64,000 nucleotides of DNA from Streptomyces sp. NBC_00523 (GTDB lineage Bacteria; Actinomycetota; Actinomycetes; Streptomycetales; Streptomycetaceae): NCBI RefSeq assembly GCF_036346615.1, contig NZ_CP107836.1, positions 4,526,001-4,590,000 on the forward strand. The letters run 5' to 3'. The translations under genes were made by a program, and so were the position numbers. This document shows positions 43,014 to 50,295 of this stretch, one piece after another (within the stretch, counting starts at the first letter, position 1; every line of letters begins with the position of its first letter). The notes below the pieces were generated by a model. It was not told the DNA's origin. It was given only the letters and a program-made list of their open reading frames with translations, and searched no databases.

Positions 43014-43844
43014 ATGCTCTGTTCACTCTGCGGTACGAGACCGGTCGGCTCGGCCGGTGCGCGGTGCGCCGTGTGCACCACTGCGGCGGACGCCGGCCGG
43101 GGCCAGTCCCAGTCCCAGTCCTGGGCCGGCAGCCCCGGCTGGGCGCCGGAGCCGCTCGGGCCGGACCAGCTGCGCTCACCGGTCGGCCTGGCCAGGGCGG
43201 TGTGCGTGCTGCTCGGCGCGGCGGCCGTCGCGGACGTGCTGTCGATCGCCGCCGGTGTCCACGCCCGCATGCTGTACGCCGACGAGGCGGACGGCGGCAG
43301 GGTCGACGAGGTGGCGTGGAACCACGCCGACAACCTGTACCGGTCCACCGGGGCCCTCCAGTCGCTCACCTTCCTCGCGACGGTCGTCGTCTTCCTCGTG
43401 TGGCTGCACCGGGTCCGGCGCAACGCGGAAGTGTTCGACCCGTCCGCCCACACGCTGCGGCCCGGCTGGGCGATCGGCGGCTGGTTCGTACCCATCGGCA
43501 ACCTGTGGCTGCCGTACCGGGTGGTGAGCGGTGTGTGGTCCGCCAGTGCCCCGCTCGACGGCCTTGGACACCGGTCCTTCGTGCCGCGCGGCCTGCTGAA
43601 CGCGTGGTGGGCGGCGCTGGTCGCGGACCAGCTCGTGAGCCGGGGCGCCGGCCGCCTCTACGCCGACGCGGAGACCGGGGACGAGATCATCCGCGGGCTC
43701 GACCTGGTTGCCGCCACCGATGCGCTCGACCTCGTCGCGGCGGTCCTGGCCATCCTGGTCGTCCGCAGGGTGACGGCGATGCAGTCCCGGCGCGCGGAAC
43801 TCGGCGCGTTCCCCGCGGTGCCGCGTCCGCTCCAGGCGCACTGA
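43014..43844 (+). CDS. DUF4328 membrane protein with N-terminal zinc ribbon
   Basis: A 276-residue protein. Residues 1-22 hold two C-x-x-C knuckles (CSLCGTRP and CAVC), a small zinc-ribbon. A linker and four hydrophobic segments follow. The second half matches DUF4328: LVWLHRVRRNAEVF, HTLRPGWAIGGWFVPIGNLWLPYRVV and LLNAWWAALVADQLVSR. No function is known for the domain. The ATG follows GGGGGG by about ten bases. No operon partner. Confidence 0.85.
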   Translation: MLCSLCGTRPVGSAGARCAVCTTAADAGRGQSQSQSWAGSPGWAPEPLGPDQLRSPVGLARAVCVLLGAAAVADVLSIAAGVHARMLYADEADGGRVDEVAWNHADNLYRSTGALQSLTFLATVVVFLVWLHRVRRNAEVFDPSAHTLRPGWAIGGWFVPIGNLWLPYRVVSGVWSASAPLDGLGHRSFVPRGLLNAWWAALVADQLVSRGAGRLYADAETGDEIIRGLDLVAATDALDLVAAVLAILVVRRVTAMQSRRAELGAFPAVPRPLQAH

Positions 43845-43982
43845 GACGGGGGCCCCGGCGGCGGTAATCGGCCAGAGGCAGTGACGCTTTTCGGCCATTC
43901 GGCGCTGAATGCGATAACAGGAAGCGCTGCGCCCCCCTGTGTCCCGGCATGGGGCTCATGGGAGGGCTGACAGGAGACGCCG

Positions 43983-44555
43983 ATGAGCCTGCTCGACCTG
44001 ATCGCCGCCGCCGACGAACGCGGGCTCGCCGCCTCCGCGGTCGCCTGCCTCGAACGCTGTCTGCCCCAGCCCGCCCCGGGCGCCACCGGCCCCGAACCGC
44101 TGCGCCCGCTCTGGGCCGCCTGCGCCGAGCCCCGCCTCTGGCCCGCCCGCCTCGCCGAGGCCCGCACCGCCCTGGACACCCTCGCGCACCCCGGCGAACC
44201 GGCCGCCCCCGTCCGGGACCTGCTCGCCGACGCCCCGGACGACCGGGCGGGCGAAGCGCTGCGCGCCTGGGCGGACGCCTGCTCGGTGCTGGCCCTGGAG
44301 GTCCACCTCGGCCACGACATGACCGCCCCCGCGCTCCCGGACCCGGTGGCCCGCTGCCGGGCGGGCGACCCCTCGGGCGCGGGCCCGCTGCTGGCCGGGG
44401 AGGCGGCCCGCCAGACCGCGATCCTGGAGATGCTGTCCGCCATGGACGAGAACGCCCCGGCCACGGCGGGCCTGCGCCAGATCCGCGACGTCTCCACGGA
44501 GGGCGGCCGGATACTCCGCGCGGCGGCGGCCCGACGGGGACGGGTGCGGTCCTGA
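43983..44555 (+). CDS. Hypothetical protein, function unknown
   Basis: A 190-residue Ala/Leu/Arg-rich helical protein with no signal peptide, membrane segment or motif I recognise. It begins MSLLDLIAAADERGLAASAVACLERCLP, and several helical repeats could form a TPR-like or helical-bundle fold. The ATG has a strong AGGAGAC site. It ends 11 bases from a convergent Nudix gene. Codon use matches neighbours, so I take it as a real gene. Confidence 0.7.
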   Translation: MSLLDLIAAADERGLAASAVACLERCLPQPAPGATGPEPLRPLWAACAEPRLWPARLAEARTALDTLAHPGEPAAPVRDLLADAPDDRAGEALRAWADACSVLALEVHLGHDMTAPALPDPVARCRAGDPSGAGPLLAGEAARQTAILEMLSAMDENAPATAGLRQIRDVSTEGGRILRAAAARRGRVRS

Positions 44556-44566
44556 GCCCTCGGCCC

Positions 44567-45067
44567 CTACCGCCAGGCGTACGTCAGGTCGGTGAGCGGG
44601 GGCAGCAGTACGTCGGGCCCGGCCGGGTCCAGCAGCACCGGTCCGGCCGCCGGGTAGAGGTGCAGCCCGGCGGCCTCCGCGAGGGGCACCCAGACGACAC
44701 GGGCCCCGTCCTCCGCGTCCAACTCGGTGGCCGGGAAGGCCGCGCGCACCTCGCGGGGCACGGGCAGCAGATGGATGAGGTGGAGCCGGCGGAACGTACC
44801 GGGGCGGCCGGGCCGCGTCGTGACCTGGTCCTGCACCCGGAGCAGCCGGGGCGGTTCGGGCAGCGCCGCGACATCGAGGCCCAGCTCCTCGCGCAGTTCC
44901 CGGGCCAGTCCGGCGGACACCTGCTCGTCCGCGTGGAGCAGCCCGCCGGGCAGCGAGTACTGCGCTCCGGCGGGCCGCCCACGCCGGATGAGACAGAGCT
45001 CGCCGCCTTCGACGAGGACCGCGCACACGCGGACCGGGACGGCGGGAACGCCTGCGGTGGTCGTCAC
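44567..45067 (-). CDS. Nudix hydrolase
   Basis: A 166-residue hydrolase with a full Nudix box: GLLHADEQVSAGLARELREELGL, i.e. G-x5-E-x7-R-E-U-x-E-E-x-G-U, near residues 42-64. RVCAVLVEGGELCLIRRGR is the preceding strand pair. Nudix enzymes hydrolyse nucleoside diphosphates linked to other groups; the substrate cannot be told from sequence. The GTG start (V-T-T-T-A-G) with GAGGA upstream gives normal length; an upstream in-frame ATG would add 22 residues of different composition. Confidence 0.88.
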   Translation of the reverse strand: MTTTAGVPAVPVRVCAVLVEGGELCLIRRGRPAGAQYSLPGGLLHADEQVSAGLARELREELGLDVAALPEPPRLLRVQDQVTTRPGRPGTFRRLHLIHLLPVPREVRAAFPATELDAEDGARVVWVPLAEAAGLHLYPAAGPVLLDPAGPDVLLPPLTDLTYAWR

Positions 45068-45112
45068 GGAGTCATCCTCGTACGTGAACGGCCGTCGCGT
45101 GGCGGGAAGAAC

Positions 45113-45162
45113 GAGGACGACCGGGGCCGCCACCCCCCACAGGAGAGGCCCCGGTCGTCTTC
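45113..45162. other. Orphan long hairpin between the Nudix gene and the ECF sigma operon
   Basis: A stem of 12 perfect pairs, extended to 16 with one G-U pair (45113-45128 with 45147-45162), closes an 18-base loop. It has the form of a Streptomyces terminator, yet both flanking genes read away from it, so it lies in 5' sequence of both. It may end a small unannotated transcript or structure a leader RNA. Confidence 0.55.
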
Positions 45163-45240
45163 CGCGGGGCCGCAGGGCGACCCCGTACTCATCTCTGCGC
45201 CGCGGGTGCGTTTTCTGTCACACCGGGGTGGGGCGATGGA

Positions 45241-45363
45241 ATGTTGCGGGTTGTACAAGTCATGGACGCGGTGCACGCCAAGGACGTAGCGTGCGGAGTC
45301 GCGCAGGGTGGCGCGGCAGTGGTGACCAGCTGCGATTCGGACAGCAGGGCAGGGTTGAGGTAG
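45241..45363 (+). CDS. Possible 40-residue leader ORF coupled to the ECF sigma gene
   Basis: A short frame opens with ATG (MLRVVQVMDAVHAKDVACG) and ends with TAG whose last base is the first base of the sigma factor GTG (TAGTG). Third-position GC is about 78 percent, lower than neighbouring genes but above random. It contains two cysteines, and I recognise no homologue. The TAGTG overlap suggests translational coupling to the sigma factor. It could equally be chance, as the sigma gene has its own purine-rich site. Confidence 0.35.
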   Translation: MLRVVQVMDAVHAKDVACGVAQGGAAVVTSCDSDSRAGLR

Positions 45364-46187
45364 TGCTGGGGGACGACGCGGGGCTTACTGCCGCGGTGCT
45401 CGCGGCACAGCGCGGGGACGAGGACGCCTTCCGTACTGTGTACCGCGCTGTGCAGCCGCGGCTGCTTGGCTACATAAGGACACTGGTGGGGGAGCCGGAC
45501 GCCGAGGACGTGGCGTCCGAGTCGTGGCTTCAGATAGCCCGTGACCTCGACCGTTTCAGCGGGGACGCGGACCGCTTCCGGGGCTGGGCCGCGCGCATAG
45601 CCCGCAACCGGGCGCTGGACCATCTCCGGATGCGCGGCAGGCGCCCCGCCATCGGCGGCGACGAGACGGAGCTCTCCGACAAGCCGGCCGGTTCCGACAC
45701 GGCCGACGAGGCGATCGAGTCCCTGGCGACCGGGCGCACCCTGTCGCTCATCGCCCAGCTGCCGCAGGACCAGGCCGAGGCGGTGGTGCTCCGCGTGGTG
45801 GTCGGCCTCGACGCGAAGAGCGCCGCGGAGACCCTCGGCAAGCGGCCCGGCGCGGTCCGCACCGCCGCCCACCGCGGACTGAAGCGGCTCGCCGAACTGC
45901 TCGGGGCGGACACGGCGGGCATCGCGGCCCAGCGCCCGGGCGGCGAGGGCGGACAGCCCGGCCCCGGCCCGGCCAGGCTCCCCGGTCAGGCGGACGGCAC
46001 CCGGCGGCGCCGGGCGGAGCCGGAGGGCCCCGAGGCGTCCTCGGCGGCCTTCCGGAAGAATGCGGGGGACGCGCCGGGACGGACCGGGGAGCTCGGTGCC
46101 GTACCCGTGCAACGCCCCCCACGCACCGGCCTGGTGGCTCCCGCCGGTGTGACGCATTCGCGTCTGTGGACGCAGAAGGACATGTGA
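45363..46187 (+). CDS. ECF-family RNA polymerase sigma factor
   Basis: A 274-residue sigma factor. Region 2 (residues ~15-85) contains EDAFRTVYRAVQPRLLGYIRTLVG and DAEDVASESWLQIARDL, with WAARIARNRALDHLR for promoter melting. Region 4 (~120-180) contains IAQLPQDQAEAVVLRVVVGLDAKSAAETLGKRPGAVRTAAHRGLKRL. An unusual ~95-residue disordered C-terminal extension follows. The GTG start has AGGGTTGAGG upstream. Its stop overlaps the next gene's ATG (TGATG), so it is coupled to a membrane protein, the usual arrangement for a cognate anti-sigma partner. Confidence 0.92.
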   Translation: MLGDDAGLTAAVLAAQRGDEDAFRTVYRAVQPRLLGYIRTLVGEPDAEDVASESWLQIARDLDRFSGDADRFRGWAARIARNRALDHLRMRGRRPAIGGDETELSDKPAGSDTADEAIESLATGRTLSLIAQLPQDQAEAVVLRVVVGLDAKSAAETLGKRPGAVRTAAHRGLKRLAELLGADTAGIAAQRPGGEGGQPGPGPARLPGQADGTRRRRAEPEGPEASSAAFRKNAGDAPGRTGELGAVPVQRPPRTGLVAPAGVTHSRLWTQKDM

Positions 46188-47305
46188 TGGCCGACGAGCA
46201 GTACGCATGGCTTGACAAGGAAGCGGCGGAGAAATTGCTCCGCGGCGAACCGGTCGACCCTGCCGAAGGCCGTCCCCGCCAGGACGCCGAGCGCCTGGCC
46301 GCCGCCCTCGACGCCGTCGCCCGCACCGCCCGCCCCGCCACCGGTGAACTCCCCGGCGAGGCCGCCGCGCTCGCCGCCTTCCGCGCCGCCCCCCGCAGCC
46401 CCCGTACCGCCGGGATCACGGCCGCGCACGACGACGAAGCCGAGACGGCGACGCTCGCCCCGGTCCACATAGGCCGGGCGGCGGGCCCGAAGCGCACCGA
46501 CCGCCCGTTCCGCTGGAGCCGGCCCCTGCGCTTCGGACTCGTCGCCTCGCTGGCCTGCTGTGCCATAGGAGGGGTGGCCGTGGCCGCCGGGTCCGGGATG
46601 CTGCCCGGCCCCTTCGGCCGGCACACCCCCTCACCGGCGACCTCGGTCTCGGCCGCCGAGTCCCCCGAGGAGCTGGGCACCGACGTCCTCCCCGACGAGG
46701 AGACCTCCGCGCCCCCGCCGCCCGGCACCCCCACCCCGGACGCCCCGCCCCCCGGCGACCGTCCCGACGCCGACGACGAGGACACCGCGCTCCCCGGCGA
46801 CGGTGCGTCCCACGACGACCGGAGCGGCAAGGACGACGGGACCGGCACCGACCGGACCGGCGGCAGCCGCACCGGCGGCGCCACGTCCCCCGGCGGCGGC
46901 ACCTCCCATGACGACGGCGACGGCGACAGCGACGAGGACACCGGCAAGGGGAGCGGCCACTCCGGCGACGACCCCTCCGGCTCCTGGTACGCCAAGACTC
47001 TCCAGGCGTGCCGCGACTACCGGGACGGCACGCTCGACGCCGACCGCCGCACCCGCCTCGAAGCCCTGGCCAAGGGCGCCCGCAACCTCGACCGGTTCTG
47101 CGACCGGCTGCTCGACGCCGAGGACGGCAAGCACGGCAGCGGCGCGGGTGACGCCGAGCAGGGCGGCGACGCCTCCGCGCCGCTCCCCGCCATCCGGTTC
47201 ACCGAGTCGCCCGGCCCCTCGACGGCGGCCGTCGCACCGGACCCGGGGGCGACGGACTTCGCCTCCGATGACCCCTGGCCGGCCGCCTCCGCGGCGGCCC
47301 GCTGA
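46187..47305 (+). CDS. Single-pass membrane protein, candidate anti-sigma partner
   Basis: A 372-residue protein. The N-terminal ~115 residues are cytoplasmic, containing EQYAWLDKEAAEKLLRGEPVDP. One transmembrane helix follows (LRFGLVASLACCAIGGVAVAAGSGML). The outer part is long and disordered, rich in Asp, Gly, Ser, Thr and Pro, with a helical segment WYAKTLQACRDYRDGTLDADRRTRLEAL before the end. Overlap with the sigma gene and the inside-TM-outside layout suggest an anti-sigma factor, but there is no zinc-binding HxxxCxxC motif. The anti-sigma role is inferred only from context. Confidence 0.75.
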   Translation: MADEQYAWLDKEAAEKLLRGEPVDPAEGRPRQDAERLAAALDAVARTARPATGELPGEAAALAAFRAAPRSPRTAGITAAHDDEAETATLAPVHIGRAAGPKRTDRPFRWSRPLRFGLVASLACCAIGGVAVAAGSGMLPGPFGRHTPSPATSVSAAESPEELGTDVLPDEETSAPPPPGTPTPDAPPPGDRPDADDEDTALPGDGASHDDRSGKDDGTGTDRTGGSRTGGATSPGGGTSHDDGDGDSDEDTGKGSGHSGDDPSGSWYAKTLQACRDYRDGTLDADRRTRLEALAKGARNLDRFCDRLLDAEDGKHGSGAGDAEQGGDASAPLPAIRFTESPGPSTAAVAPDPGATDFASDDPWPAASAAAR

Positions 47306-47482
47306 GCGTCCGTACCGGTCGGTGTGACGTTTTCCGGCCTGCCGACGCTGTACGGAATGAGCCGACTGGTCATCGGCAGCGCCCGGAGCCGGGGTTCCCC
47401 CCGTACCTGCGGCTCGGCGCACATGGCGCGGGCGGGACACGTTCCCCCGGTCCCGTCCGCGCCCCTCATTCCTCTCGCCGCC

Positions 47483-48394
47483 TCACTTGTGGACGACGAC
47501 CTTGTCCCCGGTGCGGACGGCGGCGAACAGGGCCGCGATCTTCCCCTCGTCCCGGACGTTCACACACCCGTGCGAGGCCCCGTTGTAGCCGCGGGCCGCG
47601 AAGTCCGAGGAGTAGTGCACCGCCTGGCCGCCGCTGAAGAACATCGCGTACGGCATGGCCGTGTGGTAGATCGTGGACACGTGGTGGCGCGACTTCCAGT
47701 ACACGGAGAACGTGCCCTCGCGGGTCGGTGTGTACTGCGAGCCGAACCGCACGTCCATGGACGAGAGGACCTTGCCGTCGATCATCCAGGACAGCGTGCG
47801 GCTGTTCTTGCTGATGCAGATGACACGGCCGGTCAGACACCGCTTGTCCGGCTTGGCGACCGGCCGGGTGGTCGGCGGGTTCAGCTCGGTGGCTGTCGGC
47901 TTGTGCGTCATGCCGAGCAGCTTCTGCCAGGTGACGGTGTCGGTCCTGCCGGTCCTGGCCAGACCGCGCTTGCCCTGGAAGGACTGCACGGCGGCCACGG
48001 TGACCGTCCCGTAGTAGCCCGTGGGGCTGCGGTCGAAATGCCCGATCTGCCGCAGCCGCGCCTGGAGTTCGCGCACCTGCTTGCCCTCGGCCCCGCTCGC
48101 CATCAGCACCGTGCCCTGCGGGTCGGCCGTGGGCGTGGAGCGGGTCGCGCTCGGCTTGGGCGACGCCTTGACCGGCTCCTTCGGCTTCGCGCTCGCCGAC
48201 GGGCTCGCGGAGCCGTCGCCCGGCTTCGCGTCGTCGGCGGGGGAGCTGCTGCCCGCCGGTGCGGAGGGCGCGGCCGAGGCACCGGCCGCGAGCTGCTCCT
48301 TGCATCCGGCGGTCACCCCGGCCATCGCCACCACGGCCACGACGGCGGCCCCTCGGAGCGCGTAACCGCGCCCGGTCCTGCCCGTGCGTATCAT
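47483..48394 (-). CDS. L,D-transpeptidase lipoprotein with peptidoglycan-binding domain
   Basis: A 303-residue exported protein. The signal peptide ends in lipobox VTAGC. A Ser/Pro/Lys-rich linker leads to a peptidoglycan-binding domain (GKQVRELQARLRQIGHFDRSPTGYYG, residues ~100-165). The YkuD catalytic domain has the Cys motif HGCVNVRD (near residue 270) preceded by the conserved His in AMPYAMFFSGGQAVHY. It forms 3-3 crosslinks or attaches proteins to peptidoglycan. Of three in-frame ATGs the third is chosen because GGGGGCTGGG precedes it. It is divergent from the LysE-type gene. Confidence 0.9.
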   Translation of the reverse strand: MIRTGRTGRGYALRGAAVVAVVAMAGVTAGCKEQLAAGASAAPSAPAGSSSPADDAKPGDGSASPSASAKPKEPVKASPKPSATRSTPTADPQGTVLMASGAEGKQVRELQARLRQIGHFDRSPTGYYGTVTVAAVQSFQGKRGLARTGRTDTVTWQKLLGMTHKPTATELNPPTTRPVAKPDKRCLTGRVICISKNSRTLSWMIDGKVLSSMDVRFGSQYTPTREGTFSVYWKSRHHVSTIYHTAMPYAMFFSGGQAVHYSSDFAARGYNGASHGCVNVRDEGKIAALFAAVRTGDKVVVHK

Positions 48395-48597
48395 CCCAGC
48401 CCCCTGCATCCTCGGCCCCGGCGTCTTCGGCCCGCGCACTCGCGTATCTCATGGGACGGGTTCCCACGCCAACCGGTTGCCGAATCCTGCACCGCGTCAA
48501 CCGTCGCGTGTCTGTGACGCAGAACGCACCCTTCCGCACCCCCGCACCCGGAATTCCCGCTTCCGCGCGGTCGTGGCCGCGTGCGAGACTCCGTTTC

Positions 48598-49266
48598 ATG
48601 CTGGGTGTCACCGACCTTCCGACCTATCTCGCCGGCCTCGTGCTGATCGTTCTGCTGCCGGGGCCGAATTCGCTGTACGTGCTGTCCGTCGCCGCGCGGC
48701 GCGGGGTGCGGACCGGGTATGTGGCGGCGGCCGGGGTGTGGACCGGGGACACCGTGCTGATGACGCTGTCGGCGCTGGGCGCCTCGTCGCTGCTGCAGAC
48801 GACGCCCGTGCTGTTCGCCGTCGTCAAGTACGCGGGCGCCGGCTATCTGACCTGGATGGCGATCGGGATGCTGCGGGCGGCCGTGTCGATGTGGCGCGAG
48901 CGGCACCGGCGGGTCGCCGAGATCACCGACGAGGAGCGGGCCGAGGCGCGGGCCCCGGGGGCCATGGAGCGGCCGTACCGGCGGGCGCTGGTGGTCAGCC
49001 TGTTCAACCCGAAGGCGATCCTCTTCCTGATCTCGTTCTTCGTGCAGTTCGTGGACCCCGGATACGCCTACCCCGCCCTGTCGTTCCTGGTCCTCGGCAC
49101 CCTGCTCCAGCTCGCCAGCTTCCTGTACCTGTCGGCGCTGATCTTCGGCGGCACCCGGCTGTCCGCCGCCTTCCGCAGGCGCCGGCGGCTCTCGGCCGGG
49201 GCCACCTCGGCGGCCGGGGTGCTGTTCCTCGGCTTCGCCGCGAAGCTGTCGCTCAGCAGCGTCTGA
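48598..49266 (+). CDS. LysE/RhtB family amino-acid exporter (LeuE-like)
   Basis: A 222-residue membrane protein with about six transmembrane helices. It has the family signature near the N terminus: LAGLVLIVLLPGPNSLYVLSVAARRG (PGPN motif). ALVVSLFNPKAILFLISFFVQFVDP in the middle is the second conserved block. It probably exports leucine or related amino acids. The ATG gives standard family length; the frame is open upstream but not protein-like. Confidence 0.93.
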   Translation: MLGVTDLPTYLAGLVLIVLLPGPNSLYVLSVAARRGVRTGYVAAAGVWTGDTVLMTLSALGASSLLQTTPVLFAVVKYAGAGYLTWMAIGMLRAAVSMWRERHRRVAEITDEERAEARAPGAMERPYRRALVVSLFNPKAILFLISFFVQFVDPGYAYPALSFLVLGTLLQLASFLYLSALIFGGTRLSAAFRRRRRLSAGATSAAGVLFLGFAAKLSLSSV

Positions 49267-49288
49267 CGGGTCCTTCAGGGGCTACGGG

Positions 49289-50215
49289 TCACTCCGCCCG
49301 CAGGTACGCCGACGTCGCCACGCGCCCCAGCAGCCGCAGCCGCGAGGTCCCGTCCGCCAGATGCTTGTCCAGGGCCTCCTGGACGCCCGGCCACGCCGCG
49401 TCCCCGTAGTCGTCGAGGACCACGATCCCGCCGGGGGCCACGATCCCCTCGACCCATTCCAGGTCGGCGGCCACCCCCGCCATGGAGTGGTCGCCGTCCA
49501 CCACGATCACCCCGTACTCCCGGTCGCCCGCCTCCGCCCGCACCTCCGGGGCGCTGGAGAAGCCCCGCACGATCCGGGGGTGGTGGGTGGTGCCGCCCCC
49601 GGTCAGCGCCAGGTTGGCCCGCACCACGTCCTCGCGGACCGGCGTGCCCGTGGGGTCGGCGGGCTGCGAGGTGCCCGGCTGGAGCTGGGAACCGGCCAAC
49701 GGGTCCACGATCGTCAGCTCCGGCTCGACCCCCGCCCGGTGCGTCATCCGGGTCAGCGCGGCGGCGAACAGCCCGTACAGCGTGCCGATCTCCAGGATGC
49801 GCCCGTTCGGCGGGGCCAGCAGCGGTACGGTCGCCAGCTTGCCGCACACATTGGACGTCGAGCCCGCCAGCCGCCCGACGCCCAGCGCCTCCAGGGCGAC
49901 CACCGTGCGGTAGGCGGACACCACACTGCGCCGCGCCGCCGCGTTGTTCCCGGCCAGCGCCCCCACCTCGCGGACCAGCCGGTCCACCTCATGGGCCGGG
50001 GGCATGCGGTGGGCGCCGCGCCCGGTCCCGTCGAGCAGCAGCTCCACGGCATACCGGCCGCGCCGCTCCTCCTCGTACTCCCTGCGCAGGGTGGCGAGTT
50101 CGCCGCGCAACGGCCCGGCGGCGCGCTCCACGCGCTGCTGGATGCGGCGGTCGACCAGGGCGGCGGCGGGGCGCAGGGCGCGCCGTGCGAGGCGGTTGTT
50201 CAGAAGGGAGACCAT
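49289..50215 (-). CDS. Class I SAM-dependent methyltransferase
   Basis: A 308-residue protein. An N-terminal helical region (~110 residues, Arg-rich) precedes a Rossmann methyltransferase domain with motif I RILEIGTLYGLFAAAL near residue 162. TIVDPLAG, VIVVDGDHSMAGVAADLEWV and GGIVVLDDYGD follow; the last holds the acidic metal-site pattern of TylF/CmcI-type O-methyltransferases. In this cluster it may methylate a glycan sugar. The ATG MVSLLNNRLARR is the only reasonable start, although no good ribosome site precedes it. The gene before it ends 80 bases upstream. Confidence 0.8.
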   Translation of the reverse strand: MVSLLNNRLARRALRPAAALVDRRIQQRVERAAGPLRGELATLRREYEEERRGRYAVELLLDGTGRGAHRMPPAHEVDRLVREVGALAGNNAAARRSVVSAYRTVVALEALGVGRLAGSTSNVCGKLATVPLLAPPNGRILEIGTLYGLFAAALTRMTHRAGVEPELTIVDPLAGSQLQPGTSQPADPTGTPVREDVVRANLALTGGGTTHHPRIVRGFSSAPEVRAEAGDREYGVIVVDGDHSMAGVAADLEWVEGIVAPGGIVVLDDYGDAAWPGVQEALDKHLADGTSRLRLLGRVATSAYLRAE

Positions 50216-50295
50216 GGCTGGGAACGTACGCGCGAGCGCCGGGCCGCTCCCACCACGCGGAGATGAAGTCTCGGTGTCGTCGGGGGTGTTCAGGT

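Noticed and set aside
45064..45276. Minus-strand 70-residue frame between the Nudix and sigma genes
   Set aside because: It spans the large hairpin, is Arg/Ser/Pro-rich, overlaps the Nudix start and lacks a ribosome site at its first ATG.
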